The notes: a model not told the origin generated them from the letters alone. A DNA stretch of 64,000 nt from Patagioenas fasciata (GCF_037038585.1 NC_092524.1:40868001-40932000); one strand, 5' to 3'. Positions 1-12,759 are shown, counted from the stretch's first letter. Made by a program: numbers and translations.

Positions 1-589
1 AATTAATTCAAAGAAGACCAAGACTGGGTGATAGTGAAGTGTCACCTGGATATTTTAAATCGTTGGCGCGCACGGAAGAATTGTATGTTTTTAATTCTCC
101 TTTTCCCCACCCTTCCCTGTCCCTCTCGTTGAGATGACCCTGATGTTTGAGATGTATGGGATATGTGCATGTGAAAAGCGCTGTTCTCCCGACTGTGAAA
201 TCCCAGAGGGGTGTGTATTTCCCTGGTGCTGGCATCGTTCCCCCCATTACATTGGGGGCTGAGAGGGAGGCAGCCGAAGTGCTACGAACAAATTAGAGGA
301 GCTAACAAGCCTCAAAAGGGACAAAGGCAGGGCAGGAGGGGTTAAAGCATCACGCAGCCCTGCGCCTAGGAGGGGAGACGATACCCAGCAAGCCGGTCCA
401 GGAGGGAGGAAGGGGAGCCCGCAGGACCGGGAGGAGAGCAGTAGTACCGGCGCCCTACCCTCGAGAGACCCGCCCGGGTTCCTGCGTTCCTGACTGCTTT
501 GTTTTTTGATTGTTCTTTACGCCCGATTTGAAGAAAAAGGGGGGAGGGGGAGTATATTTTTCTTAAGGGGGCAGACAAGTAAATGATTA
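1..589. other. Upstream intergenic DNA
   Basis: No gene is recognised. The stretch is mixed in composition and keeps many CpG dinucleotides. Short open frames here lack any recognisable domain. It lies about 15.5 kb upstream of FOXG1. Confidence 0.5.
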
Positions 590-880
590 TTTTGCTTTTT
601 GCTTGACTAAAAGGCTAGAGACTAATCTATTTAGGCCTTTCATTGGTTTGAATTAATGTCAGGAGGAAGAAACGCACTCGGGAAAATTAGACGGGAGAAG
701 GATCGCCTTTTGCTAAAAATGTAGTTTCGTTACTTTAATTTACTTGTGCTTATTTTTCCCGCGTCAGTTCTCCGACTGTAAGAAAATATACCAAGTGTGA
801 AATAAACGCTTCGACAAAGCAAATAACTGTTATTACTTCTAATCGTCCATAAATATGGTATAAAAATAATAATTGATCGC
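590..880. promoter_or_regulatory. Candidate conserved non-coding element (TAAT-rich)
   Basis: This block is AT-rich but not simple-sequence, with repeated TAAT/ATTA homeodomain cores (for example ATTAATG near 653 and AATAATAATTGATCG near 865) interspersed with retained CpGs. That texture is typical of non-coding elements around vertebrate developmental regulators. The call is inference: conservation was not measured, and AT-rich DNA produces TAAT cores by chance. Confidence 0.25.
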
Positions 881-1099
881 ATTACTTTTCATTTCCCTGC
901 TTCCACTTTACTGAAGGACACCGCGCAACGAAAACCACTAAAGGCGTTAAAGAAACGAAGCGTGCTTTGGAGCCAGGGTGGCCCTGCTCGGAGGCGATGA
1001 TTCTACTGGGCAGAGGGAATATAAGACCTCTTCCCCGCAGAAGAACTCGGGAGAGCTCCCTGAGAATTGTGCCGACGAAGAAGCTGATTAGAAAGGAGG

Positions 1100-1570
1100 G
1101 CTGAAGGCGAGGTACGAGTTCAAGCCTATGGGCACGGGGGCGGTCCCCCCGGCCCTCAGGACCCCACTTTTCTCCCAAAGCCCAGGGTCCAGGCGCCACT
1201 TGGCAAGGTATCGGCACACGGGGTGGCGGTGGTTCTTGGAGGACGTGCCAAGGAGTGCGAGAGGAGGAGGATACCGGAGGGCTGAGCCGATGCGGCTGCC
1301 GTAGAGACGGTGCTCCCTGACGGCCTGGGCCGGCCGGCGCCCGCCGCACCCGCCACGTGGAGGGGCTGTCCCCATCGCGGCGGCGGGGCCAGGCGGAGGC
1401 GGCTCGCCCAGGTTGCTGGGTCACTGCCGAGGCAGGTGGGTTCCCCGGACGTTTCCGCGACGCTCCCCGGCTCGGCCCGGCCTGCCGGGGCAGCTGAGTC
1501 TGTTTACCACTCCTCGCCAGAAGCCGGGCAGCTAAGGCGGGGTATACGGGAGTGCGCAGCATGTTCACGT
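1100..1570. promoter_or_regulatory. Satellite CpG island
   Basis: The DNA is GC-rich and CpG-dense, with clusters of CGG, CCG and GGGGC and a core around 1310-1500, standing out from AT-richer flanks. It lies about 14.5 kb upstream of the FOXG1 start. Long open frames on both strands here are explained by the scarcity of AT-rich stop codons and show no recognisable domain. It could be a Polycomb-nucleating island or the promoter of an unannotated non-coding RNA; the sequence does not decide. Confidence 0.55.
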
Positions 1571-2870
1571 AGAGACACCTCCTGAGGTGGTCTCGGTGTG
1601 ATTCCTCCACAGGAATCGAAGGCAAGGTTCTGCTTCGTAATATACCTGGTAAAATCAAACATACTGGCATGCTCTTAACAACCCTCCAAGGGAGGGAAGT
1701 TGACATGACGGCTTGGATGTGACATCCAGCGGACACCCTTCCCTTTGCAAGGTTTCCAAGTAGGAAGGAAAAGCAGCCTTTGGCTTTTTGCTAAAGGAAT
1801 CTCTGTGCATTCCCCGGCCGGAACCAGGTCTCTACACCGCCAAGCACCTCTCTTTCGAGTGTGTTCACATTAGGTATGATAATCATAATAATAATAACAA
1901 CCCCGAGAATCATGAAACGAGAGCACGTTTGACAGTGTTTGAGAAATTCAAATACAGCTGCATCGGCTTTGTCTGCGGTTCAGTCACGTTTATTTCCCCA
2001 AGCTAGGCAGACAGCCTGAGTGAAGCATGACAATGAGTTTTGTAAATAGCAAATGGGTTTGCTGGGTTGTTGGGTTTGTGGGCTTTTTTTTCTCGTTCCC
2101 CTCCCTGTTTGATTTTACTCGCAATCCAAATAACCTTCCTCAGTGAATGTTTCAAACAAGAGACTGTGAGCGGGAGGGGACGAGCCGGGGGAGCTCATAA
2201 TTGCAAGTTCCCTTTGGAGCTGGAATTATAACGCTGACGGCGTGTGTTGCAGAGGAAAGGTGCAGAGGCAGCCTCTGCTCTGACTGCAGGACGGCTGTGT
2301 TGTCATTGCCATAGCGTTTATTTGCACTCAAGCACTTGAGAGTAAACGTCGTTTCAAAAGCGGGAAAGTTGTGGGCCCTACTCTCTGTGCCCCAGGGCCC
2401 AGGGTCTCTCCGGCATGAGAGGAACACCCTGGCAGGAGAGAGACACACGGGACGGGGGTCCTACTCCCTCCGCTGGGACGAAGTAGCCCGACTACGCAGC
2501 GGCGCTCCCCACTGAGATCTGCGCGTCCCGAAGTGCGGGGGTTGCGGAGGGGAGAATGCTCAACTAGGGGTGGCTTTGAAAGATCTTAGTAAAACAAATA
2601 GGTGAACATTAAGACAGCTCGCTTCGATCGGTTACTCTTGTCAGGTTCAAGGGTCCTGGTCTTGGATCCGCGCACAGATCCGTACCCCAGTGAAGTCAAT
2701 GAGGATGGGGTGAAATTAATAATTTATTTTTCGTGCACCAGAATCCTCTCCCTTATTAAGGTGAGGTCGCCACTCCTACGGACCTCTCCTGCTTTCGCTG
2801 TGTGAGAAATGTATTCCTTACTTTTATCAAGCTCTTACTCTCAACCTCCCCCCTCCAGTGTGCCAGAGGG
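1571..2870. other. Intergenic DNA, no gene seen
   Basis: Ordinary unique sequence of mixed composition. A short AT-rich patch with an imperfect AAT repeat lies near 1878-1900. No gene or transposon is recognised. Confidence 0.5.
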
Positions 2871-2889
2871 AAAAAAAAAAAAAAAAAAA
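2871..2889 (+). repeat. Poly(A) tract, 19 nt
   Basis: An uninterrupted run of A. No retroposed gene body or target-site duplication was recognised beside it, so it is called a simple repeat. Confidence 0.9.
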
Positions 2890-3003
2890 GAGCTTGTTCT
2901 GCATAGACGCGTCAAAATACGTTTGCAAAAGAGTCTGCAATTTTTCAAAACTTTCCCTACTTTCTTATCAAAGCCACCTTCCCGGTGGGAGAGTCGGAGA
3001 AGC

Positions 3004-3038
3004 TTGTTTGTTTGTTTGTTTGTTTGTTTGTTTGTTTT
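3004..3038 (+). repeat. (TTTG)n microsatellite
   Basis: About eight perfect TTTG units in tandem. Confidence 0.95.
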
Positions 3039-3939
3039 GGGTTGGCTCGAAACTCTCAGTCTGTCGCTCGTTATTGCCTGGTGTGGTCGTCTCCTCACGG
3101 CCGGCTTCCCCGGGGGATGCTGTGGTCCTGGCAGCTGGACCCGAGTCACCTGATGCTCAAATAACCCCCAAAGTTTCCCGCAGAGACTATTGTGCTTTGC
3201 TAAGTTCGGCTGAACATACCAGTAACTATTTTTCTTGGTTTCTTTTTTAGCCTCCGCGGCTTCAGTGAAAGCCTTTTTTTGTGGCTACCATTGCAGCTTC
3301 TATTCATGAGAGAGAGCAGGAGACAGATGCCGGAATCCTTAACTTTTCCTGGAAGGGCAGGAGAGAGGAACGAAGAGAAAAAGTTGTCGCTTCGGGAAGC
3401 CCCTCACGATGCAGGCGAAGCCTGTCCTTGCTCTCTACAAGGCAAGGAACGAGACTGTAATAATAGAATACAAACATGTGTTTTGTTTGCCATTAAGTCG
3501 ATAGAGACCAGACGAGGTCTGCCCGGGAGAAAAGATGACTTGAGCTGTTAATGAGAGCTGGCACTAAGATTTAAATAGTAATGGCTCGTTTTGCCAGCGG
3601 TGTCTCAACAATATTGCTTTTTTCTTCTTCACAGCTCTGGGAAGTGCCCACGCTAGGCTCGGGCAGAGCTCGCAGGGAGAGTGCCGGCCCACGGGGACCC
3701 CGCAGAGGGGGAAGGGACAGCCACTCCTGCCTTGTTTCTTTGTTTTCGTGAAAGTCTTGGAGGGTTCGAGACGAAAGTGTTGAGATGTGTTTTCTCTCGG
3801 TGCCCCGTGTGCGCAAAAACGACACCTCGAAAAGGGAGCAAGAGTTTTGTAACGGTACCAACACTACACGAAAAACTTCGTGGCGCTTGTTGGCGGAGGA
3901 GGGTGGGAGGAAATACGACGGTGCCTGATAGCCTTAGAA
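3039..3939. other. Intergenic DNA, no gene seen
   Basis: Mixed-composition unique sequence with frequent CpGs, rising in GC toward the island that follows. Nothing else is recognised. Confidence 0.45.
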
Positions 3940-4620
3940 AATCAGCGGGAAACCCGCGTGCCGAATGGCAGGGGGGTGTGAGACGTGTTCCCCTGCCTTC
4001 GGGCAGACCAGTTATCTCCTGTCCCTCCGTGGGCCGGTTGCCTCCCGCCGCACCGCGGAGCAGCGCTGGCGGCCCTCGGCCGCTAGATGTCGCCGGCACC
4101 GTTCGCATCGGGCTCCCTCCTCGCGGGAATGCGACACCGCCGCCGCTCCCCTCCGCGCCCGGCCCGGGAACGGCCGCCGGGTACCGCTCAGCTCGGCGCG
4201 GCCATGCCCGTGAGGGGCCGCGGGAGTCCCTCGCCCCTCCACTGGGTCCTGTGGGTGCCAGGGAGGGACCCTCAGGGGTCCCAAGGGCGGCAAGGCTTCT
4301 GCAGCCTCCAGAGGGGCTCCCTCGATTGAAAATACCGGGGCAAGAGACCTCTAGGTGAGAGATTTCTTGGTGTGAATTACACCGGAAAAAATGGTCTCTG
4401 CGGAAGACACGCGGGAAGTGTCAAGCTGGGAACCTCGGTAGCGTGTCCCCGCAGGGCTGAGGGGAGTTTGAGCTTCGGCCGGTTTGCAGGGAGTTGGGGA
4501 AACTCGGGGCACTGCGGGATGCTCGTCTGCGAGGGGATCAGGGTTCCATCGACACCGGCTGCTGGGTATCCCGGGCTACCCCACGCGGGGCCCTGAGTCT
4601 GCCTGCGACAGAGGCAATGC
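3940..4620. promoter_or_regulatory. Satellite CpG island
   Basis: A strongly GC-rich, CpG-dense block. The core at about 4040-4230 has dense CCG, GCGC and CGG motifs and several GGCCGC-like palindromes. It lies about 11.5-12.2 kb upstream of FOXG1. Overlapping open frames in several frames, the longest 225 codons on the + strand from 3681, look like composition artefacts. It may be a promoter for an upstream or divergent non-coding transcript, or a Polycomb-bound island. Confidence 0.6.
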
Positions 4621-6189
4621 GCGAAATCATCGGTTGGCCCTGGGAAAAGCTCCAGAGATGAGCATTTCTGTTGTGTGAAGTGCCCACATTAGCAGCTCGG
4701 ACACGCAGGAAAAGGTAGACATCTGCGGTTTTGGTACGAGGCACCCGAGAAATGTCAGAGCTCCTGGTTCAGAGGGGTGACCCCGCCTCGGCTCCCAGCG
4801 GGGAAGGACCCGCCGGTCCACGGCTGCGCCTACGGGAGCGGCTGCCCGAAGGAAACCTCCTTTCCAAGGATTTCCTCAAGTTTAAAAGCAGCAATACTAC
4901 AAAGTCTCTCGATTTGGGACATTGACCGTCAATGCCCAGAAGCGAGAAGACAGACCTTCGGTATAAACTTTGAGTCCGGTTGCATTGGGAGTACAAATAA
5001 TAGTTTCCAGGCTTATTTCCACGATTTCCAGAATAACATATAAAATCGAGGGTGCACGGTGGGTCATTTTCCTCAGCCTTTGTGTCAGTGCACCTCTGCT
5101 TTTGACTCTTCACTGCATAGTTTAATCCACCCCAGGAATTTCCAAGCCTGTCCAGATCTATGGCCTGAGCTAAAAAGAAACCCGAGCGACCTATTTGTTT
5201 GGAGCCGCAAAGTCCGGCAAAACCCGTCTGGGCAGGGTAGATGTTTGTGAGTGGGCTGTGAGTCGGCACGGGAATCAGGTCCGTGTAGGGTACACCCCCT
5301 TATGAGCACACACATCAGAGACAGAAATTTTGAGACTTATTGAGAGGGGAAGATAAATAAGAAATAAAAATCGAAAAAGAAAAATTCGTTCTGGACCAAG
5401 ACCGGAAAATAATATTAAAAGCCCGCAGAAAGAGGAGCCCGAAAGTTTCCTCTAGCTCTCCTCGTATTTTCTGTAGTTTGAATTGGGGTATAGGAGTCAC
5501 ATCAGGGAGGGCATATGCCGTCTCCGCGGATCTGTATTTATCTGATAAAAATATTAAAGGACACTCTTTCTGCTTCGATGGGTTTCCCACCAAGGGCTCA
5601 GAAAGGAGCAATCTAGTTAAATGGTACCTTTAAATACCAAGCTATGGGGCAAAGGATGTATTGTAAGAAGAGATGACAGTATGCTTGGGATAGCAGGTAT
5701 TTAGTGACATTGTCCAAAAGGAAATAAGTTCAAGATAAAGCATAGTTATTCCACGACACAATTGTTGCATGAACTGCCTTCAGTCAAGTTGTTTTGTTTT
5801 CAGGGCTGTTTTGCAAGCATTTCCACATCCTTGGTTTGAAGGAAGAGATGTCATGGTCTGTTCTGCATTTTCAGGGACGATCAAGTCAATCCCGAGAGAA
5901 AAGAGTCCCTTTAGAAGGAGAAAAAGTGACTTTGGTTTGTTGTTCTTTTTTTTTTTTTTCATTTATTTTTTTAAACGCCATATCTCAGAGAAAAGGTCTC
6001 TTCTAACAGATTCCTAGGTCGTGTCAAATTATAACAAACTCAATCGCAAGAAGCAATTACAAAGCAAATATTGTGATCGGTGTTGTGGGTAAAATCGGAG
6101 CCGGGTTTATAGAGGAATATTAACTCAGTTTTGTTTTGTTTTTTTTTTTTTTAAATCAAGTGTGACTAGATTTCTGTTAAGCCCAAAGA
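4621..6189. other. Intergenic DNA, no gene seen
   Basis: Unique sequence, GC-richer at first and AT-richer later, with CpGs retained throughout. A 14-nt T run lies near 5947. No gene or transposon is recognised. Confidence 0.45.
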
Positions 6190-6790
6190 CCTTTTCCTGT
6201 AGATGGCGTCCTTTGGGCACCGAGTAATCAATAATAATACAGTCATATTCAGGAGACTTTATTAAGCCTTGGATAATGAAATAATTAATAATAATATTTT
6301 TAGCTATGTATTTATTGAAAGTGAAAAAAAAAAAAACCCTTGATTTATCGTAAGCAAAAGTGTGTTTCTCCTTCACGTGGATGCAAATAAAAACTGTTTG
6401 AATAAATAAGTTGTTTCTGAACATTTTGTTGTCAAAGTGTTAAATGTCCCCGTCATTTTTATTCAAACACTAACATGATTACAGCCAATTATATATTCAC
6501 CAGTGTTCTTTATTTTAGAGTAATTGTACTTGTCACTAATAAAACAGAGACATAATGGATCGCTACTGTTCTGAATTTTAAAGCAATTTTCTGTAATTTG
6601 ATTGTATTGTACATCGTCTCCGTTAGTTTTTTTATTTCTATATTTTGAAATTCTGTTTTCTTGAAAATTGCAGCTCTATTCCTGTTTTGTTGTTCCTGAA
6701 GTAACGAAACCTTCTGTAACATTTATAAATAGAGTCTCGTCCCTTTTGAAATGTTGAAAATCATAATTTCAGCCCCAACATCCTGAAAGC
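6190..6790. promoter_or_regulatory. Candidate conserved non-coding element (TAAT-rich)
   Basis: An AT-rich, high-complexity block. The densest TAAT/ATTA clustering is at about 6225-6310 (AATCAATAATAATAC and GAAATAATTAATAATAAT), suited to homeodomain binding. It is interrupted by a short A run near 6325. The enhancer role is inferred from texture and location 9-10 kb upstream of FOXG1. Confidence 0.25.
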
Positions 6791-7538
6791 TTTCGACTTA
6801 AAATCCGAACGTCCGGAGGAGCGCCTAAACCAGAACCCTTGGCTCAGCGCAGCGTCCTCCTTTAAGAATAGAAGCAGAACATAAGCAGAGGAAAGAAAAC
6901 TGTGCCGTGTACAGGAAGGTTTGATCACTTTATTGCAATTATTTGATGCACTTCTTGGGGATCAGACATAGAAATACGTCAAGACAAGCAGTTCAGTACC
7001 TGATATTTACCACGGAAGAATAGGTAAAGACACCGAAAATATAAAACGCCGATTGCATTCCTGCAAATAATTAGAGCGATTATCTGTGTACTGTCCGTAT
7101 GTTCTTTTGGGTGGCGATTACAGGTAAGAAGCTCAGGAGTAACTTGGTTATCTTTAGGCACAGACAATAGAGAGGCAGAATGACACAGAAGTGTATGGAA
7201 ATATCGCACACGCATGGAAAACATTGCACTGCGTTATTATACTGCTCCTCTGGTTGTTTTGCTGAAGATGAGCTCTCAGAGGGTTGCTTTTTGTTGTTGT
7301 TTTCAAAGCCGAAAACATGCCTTTAATTTAGCAATTGTATCAACCATCAAAGCGATGAGATATGATCCACGTTGTCGCCAAACACAAATCAAAAAATGAT
7401 ACAAAGGCTTTCACAAGTTAATTTCATATGACAAAACACGTGCCCGCCACAACAGATAAAGTTAAACTATCATTTACAAACCGTTCAATTGCGTGAAAAG
7501 GTATCTTTTAGGTACATTTAGCACAGTCAAACACGAAC
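6791..7538. other. Intergenic DNA, no gene seen
   Basis: Unique sequence with retained CpGs. No gene, RNA gene or transposon is recognised. Confidence 0.45.
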
Positions 7539-7580
7539 TTTTTCTTTTTTTTTTCTTTTTCTTTTTTTTTTTTTTTTTTC
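7539..7580 (+). repeat. T-rich pyrimidine tract
   Basis: About 40 nt of T broken by a few C residues. A low-complexity tract, possibly the decayed tail of an old insertion on the minus strand, though no body is recognised. Confidence 0.9.
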
Positions 7581-7776
7581 GGGAGTCTTGGTACTGTAAA
7601 GTAAAAAACAAGGGGAGACGCGGGAATCCAGGTCGCTCAATGTGAGAGCCTTTTAGCGAAACCTTAACGGGACATGTTCGAGACCCTCAGTGAGAAAACG
7701 TTTCTTGCTTTTGCGAGTTCAATATTTAATACAACCACGGCAATTAGCGTGTAGTCTTCTTGGAGGGAAGAGAGAC

Positions 7777-7812
7777 AGAAAGAGAGAAAAGAGAAAAGAG
7801 AAAGAGAAAGAG

Positions 7813-7867
<55 letters not shown>
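7777..7867 (+). repeat. Homopurine (GAAA)n/(GA)n microsatellite
   Basis: 91 consecutive purines on the + strand, mainly GAAA units with GA at the ends, and no pyrimidine. A long homopurine mirror-like tract can in principle form triplex DNA. Length variation between individuals is expected. Confidence 0.95.
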
Positions 7868-8460
7868 CCTACTCCTAAATGGACGTATATAGTTGTATTA
7901 ATTCCAGAGGGCACAAAGACTTGTGAGCCTTTTCTTTACCCTCTTTTAACGACATTTTGAAAGTAGCGTGAAAATGAAGTGTAATGTCATCCTCTGCTAG
8001 TATTCTGTTAGTGGGCAAATAGAAATTATTTATTTATTGGAGTTTCTGAAGCTACGGCATGATTTCATTATTTAGGTGAAGTTTATATCTCGGTTATAAT
8101 AAACGTTTTCTAGAAACTCCATAGGAAACATAACTTCTGTGTGTGTGCAAGCCTATATGAGAGCCCCATCTAAAAGACGGAGAGGAGAAAACGCACAAAG
8201 GAGGCGCATCCCAGAAGAACTGTTTCTTTCAATGTTTTTCCTCTCCTCATTGTCAGTGCTCGGAAAGTTGCTCTGCAGCCGGTTCTCTTTCTTGGTCAAA
8301 TTATTGTCAAGGCAAAGCTACAAACCGCAGGCTTTAGCGAAGCACCGTCCGTGCTCGGTGGGAGGGACACAAATGGGATTTAACTTGTTGCCAGTCATCT
8401 TTCTGTGTTTGTTTGTTTGTGCTGGTGCTTTTAAAGCGAAACAAATTCCAGAAACAAAGA
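7868..8460. other. Intergenic DNA, no gene seen
   Basis: Unique sequence between the purine microsatellite and the G-rich tract. A 125-codon open frame from 8139 has no recognisable domain and runs into low-complexity sequence at its end. Confidence 0.45.
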
Positions 8461-8519
8461 GGGGGGAGGGAGGGGGGGCTAGGGAGGGAAGGAGGAGGAA
8501 AATAAGCTCTGTATAAAAG
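8461..8519 (+). promoter_or_regulatory. G-rich tract followed by a TATA box
   Basis: Five or more runs of three or more G separated by 1-3 nt lie at 8461-8488, matching a G-quadruplex pattern. They are followed at 8512-8519 by TATAAAAG. A G-rich activator region just upstream of a TATA box is promoter-like in the + direction, with an expected start near 8545. No transcript structure was recognised downstream, and TATAAAAG is common by chance in AT-rich DNA, so the call is weak. Confidence 0.25.
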
Positions 8520-8658
8520 ACATATCATATTAAAATAATGCATGAACACACCCACTGATATCGAGGGTATGATATCAGCCCTTCCCCAGAAAATTTATTT
8601 ATAAGTGGTAGCGGTGATAATAATTCACCGAGCCCCTTACCATCACTCTCTCCTCCCA

Positions 8659-8691
8659 GAAAGAAAGAAAGAAAGACAGACAGACAGACAG
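8659..8691 (+). repeat. (GAAA)n-(GACA)n microsatellite
   Basis: About four GAAA units followed by about four GACA units in tandem. Confidence 0.9.
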
Positions 8692-9109
8692 GCATGGAGA
8701 CCACCATGACCGATATAAAAAGTGTTAAGAACAACCTACATAAAGAGTCAGCTCCTGCGAGCCCTGCTTAGGCGAGGAGACCAAGGAGCGAGCAAGCTCT
8801 GCCTCCCGGGCAGCCTCCTGGGAGCCAGAGCAAGCCCCGTCACCCGCAAAGTGCTTGTCCCACCGCTACCGTGCGGCACCCGGAACGAGCATCGGCACCT
8901 TCTCCTCCCGCCTCAGCCCCAAGCATGGAGAAAGCTAAAACCGGCTTTGCTCCAAGGCTCGCCAAATGCTTTCTCTTAGAGGGGTGTATGTTTATAGTGT
9001 TTGTGCTACCCCAGGCATTTTGCTATAGTTACAAGGGGGGTCCGACTTGGAGGGGCGGGAAGCTTAGGGGAGGATATAGTGCTTTTGTAGGCCCTAAAAA
9101 TTGGATCCG

Positions 9110-9330
9110 CAGCTGATCTCGCCGATCCGGAGATTCCGCTAAGCCGATGGGTGCGGTGGTGGCGCGGGGGCGGCGGGAGGCAAAGGGCTACGGCGGGCGA
9201 AAAGGGACCGAGTGGGCAGCGGCGGGCGCGGCGCGGCCAGATAGGACGGACCGATAGTCCTTGGCCCCTTTGAGGAGCGCTGGGGGTGAAACAGCACCCA
9301 GGGAGAGACTGTATCTGTCCCTGGGCTGGG
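9110..9330. promoter_or_regulatory. Satellite CpG island (core)
   Basis: A dense run of CGG, GCGC and GGGCGG motifs lies at about 9120-9260, with moderately GC-rich shoulders from about 8745. It sits about 7 kb upstream of FOXG1. It may be an alternative promoter, a non-coding RNA promoter or a Polycomb island. Confidence 0.55.
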
Positions 9331-10466
9331 GGAAGGGGAGAGGGGAGCGTCTATTCCCTAGAGTTACCGGAAAACTGCAAAAACAGATACATGTGTCGTT
9401 TGCCAAAGATTACGTTTATAAGAGGCTAAAGATCTTTAGAACAACACCGTGAAAATATTTCAGCAACAGTGTCTTGAGAGTCAAATTGTAGCTAGAAGTC
9501 CCTTCAAGAACATTTTTTTTTCCTCCAGGTCTTTCTTTTTCCCAGTTCTTTAATTCAATCTGATAACTCTGACAGAAGCACTGTCTTGACCAAAAAGTCT
9601 TTCAACAGTAAACATAGAAGAAAATAGAATGATGTATTCAAACGTCGAGAAGAGCACAAGGTTTAAAACTTGTTCATTTTGCCCTCTCTACCCACCCTCC
9701 CACCCGCCCGCCGTTTGCATAACTCTGGGAGTAATTCTTAAGGGATCTTTTAATTTTCCGTTTGATTCCTGAATTAGGGAGAGCTTTTGTTACACAGGGA
9801 CACGTATTACCTAGGCAGGTGTGACGATTCTCTCATGCACGCTGGCACAGAAAATAATAGCGACATTTAGGATCTAAAAAAGCTCACGTCTTAACATTAA
9901 AGTTGGCAGTGAGTGTAAAAATATTCTGTTCTGAAAACTTCTGGCAGTGGCCCCTGAACACACCAAATCTAGTGGATGCTCTACACTGTCTAACTAGGCT
10001 TTCTGTGTATGGTATTCTACAGCTACAGGAATAAATAAATTAAATCTTCAGCTTTTAATTAAGGCGATTTAATTCAGACCTCTCCACCCAGTGTAGACGC
10101 TGTCGGAAATGTATACTCTAATGTTTACTCGGATCTCTTTCTGTCACTAGCCTATCTTGTCTGACGCGTACCACATCAACAAAGCTTTCTGGCCCCTCCA
10201 GCCATTGTTTCCCATTTCCACGTTCTCCATCCAACCTCTGCCCGTCCAAGCAATTTCCTGAAGTTCAACAGAAGAACTCCTTGCACCTAGTTGATTAATG
10301 TCATTGTTTTAAGGCTACCTCTGCCCTAGCTGCGCAGGCTGTCTAGAGGCATACAATTCCCCGCTGGCTGTTCTGTGTGGTATAGTGCAGCTTCTCAAAA
10401 GATCATCGGATTGAGAAATTCCGCTCTTCTTGAAACATTTAAGTAACTGAGCAATTAATTCTGAAT
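9331..10466. other. Intergenic DNA with an AT-rich, TAAT-containing segment
   Basis: No gene is recognised. The segment at about 9870-10090 is AT-rich and non-repetitive and ends in a homeodomain-type cluster with TTTTAATTAAGG and GATTTAATTC near 10052-10075. It is a weak candidate enhancer. Confidence 0.3.
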
Positions 10467-10512
10467 GGGGGTGGGGGGAGGGGAGACTAGAGAGCTTGGG
10501 GGGTGGCGGGGG
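10467..10512 (+). repeat. G-rich low-complexity tract
   Basis: Runs of 5, 6 and 4 G separated by single bases (10467-10483), then further G runs at 10498-10512. A G-quadruplex is possible on the + strand. Confidence 0.7.
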
Positions 10513-11966
10513 AGAGAGGACATACAACATAACCAGCCCGAAAATAACAGGGGTGGGAATGCATGGGAGGGGGACTTAAAATGTTTGTATTTAAAGAGTG
10601 CTTGCAAGGTCTTCGGCACAATATGTGCTACTCTCCTTAAAGGGGCACTGAGTGCCAATAACCATTAGTCATCCAGCAGGGACTTTTCATTACAGATCTA
10701 TCTTCAGGGGGAGTTCCCTGAAGTCTCGGAAAGGAACATAGCTGCAGATTTCAAACCCGGTCCATTTCCAGTCACACAGTGCCTGCGTACCTGCAGCAGT
10801 AGAAGGGAGAGATACTTACCAGAGTTTCGGGAGTGCGTGGATAGCCCAAAGGTCTCTGCAATGCTCCTTTCCTCTGCGGAATACTATCTTGCATCCGAGG
10901 CAGTTCCCAGTCTATATTTGATGTTAACTGTTATGCTATCTCAAACACGAGGCTCTCCCATAGACATTTTTTTCCAGGATTTTCAAGCAAATTTCTCGGT
11001 GCCACAATGTTATGATGGAAGGATGCTGAAATGACAGGCCTCGTAGACGCTTGTCTTAATCATCGGCTTCTTAATTTAGTTTTAGTGCTGTGGTTTTGTG
11101 TGTGCGTGTGTGCGTCTGCCCGTGTGTGCGCGCAATAGAAGCCTCTGACAACCTGCAGCTTCCTAATGACTGACGAGGCAGGGCTGCTGCAGCAAAGTAA
11201 CACTTCCCTGGTGTGAAGACCTCTCACTGGGAAGTTTAGTTCACTACTGTTCTCGCAATCCTAATCGTATAACCTGTAACCAAAACCCATAGAAGAAGGA
11301 TATAGCATGCTAAATACACTAACTTCAAATCACTAAACGTTAGCACCACTGCCAGCTGTTGAGGATTAACTGGAAGTTGGCTAGAGAAGGACACCTAAAC
11401 TTAAATCTACACATGTGGCTAGAAGGTTGAATAGTTCTTCCTCTCCCTCTTTGCCCCCATTCATCTATCCACCTTCAGTCCCATTCACCCCTTTTCAAAA
11501 TGTTTGACTACCTCTTTCTCTTTGTTAGTGTATGGCTCCGTCCCCATTCGCCATGCCTTAGCAGCAGGGTATCAGTGTCTGCTGAGCAGCCCTTACCTTA
11601 ATTGCCCAGGTAACCTGGAATAAATAAGGTAAGCTTAGAGCCAAGGGGGAATAGAATTATATATGCGCACACCCAGGCATTTACTGTACCGAATGTGATA
11701 TTACTGATTGTTAAACCAAAGTGTCCCGGCTCGTTTCATGGAAGCATGATGCCATCGAAGCGTGGTTATTAAATACCCTTTCTTCATGGCTGAAAAAACC
11801 CTCATTCATTTCTTAAGCTGTCAGTACATTTTAGCAGCTTAACCCCTTGAAAGAGCCTACCGCTACACCCGTGTGAAGCGGGATTGAAGGCTGGAGCTGG
11901 GGGGTGGCAGGGAGTATGTAATATCCATTGAGTTTACAGTGGAGAGGGACTGTTTTTCTTCTGGCC

Positions 11967-11967
<1 letters not shown>
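10513..11967. other. Intergenic DNA, no gene seen
   Basis: Unique sequence of mixed composition. An imperfect (GT)n stretch with CpG interruptions lies at about 11096-11133. Nothing else is recognised. Confidence 0.45.

Positions 11968-11997
<30 letters not shown>
11968..11997. repeat. (TA)n/(CA)n microsatellite
   Basis: About eleven TA units followed by a short ACACACA run. Confidence 0.95.
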
Positions 11998-11999
<2 letters not shown>

Positions 12000-12759
12000 A
12001 GGCAGAAAACTGCGGTTGAAACACTATCCCTGCGAGTTATACCCAAGAACTGCACGGAGATGGCTGTTGAATGGCACTTCAGCCAGGACGTTTCAGCTCA
12101 GCTATTCACCCCCATCCCGACTCCGCATTCGAACTCTCTCAGCCCATCCCCGCCGCTCTTTGCGGCGGTTCCACGTCGCGGGCGAGCTCGCAGGTGGGGG
12201 CGCACCCTCACTCCACGGAGAGCTGCGTCCCCTCTGTACATCCACCCGTGTTTCGCAGTGTTGTGGCCCTGCGTTTCCGTTCCATGCACAAGCTTCTTCT
12301 CCAGACACCCCACAAAAACTTCCCTGTTAGAAAATGCTGCCACGAGAGATCTCCTTACAAGAATTCGAGTTTAGCCAGAGCTGAGGGGTCATTCCGGCCG
12401 CTCACGCAGTGCTTTCGCACACAAAGCTACCCTTGAAGTGAATGGGAGTCGTGGCCAGGGCAGAGCTCAGGGCAGAACTGGCGTTAGAGTGAGACTCCCG
12501 CATTTCCAAAGTAAATATCGCCAGTACTGTAAACGGAGAATCATCTGAGGAAGAAAAAAAAAAAAAATAGAGGGACTCGAAAGTTGAAGTCCAGCAGAAA
12601 TACTAATTGACGTGACTTCTCTTACATATCCTTTTCTGTCCTGTAAACAGTGAATTAATCTTCATGGGCTTCGAAAGATATATACTACATATTGGACACA
12701 ACATTTCCTTTTTTGGTAGAACTGTATATGCATGGTAGTAAAAAAAAAAAAAAAAAAGA
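11998..12759. other. Intergenic DNA, moderately GC-rich centre
   Basis: A GC-richer patch at about 12110-12240 has many CpGs but is too short and weak to be called a full island. Poly(A) runs lie at 12554-12567 and 12740-12757. Open frames here show no recognisable domain. Confidence 0.4.
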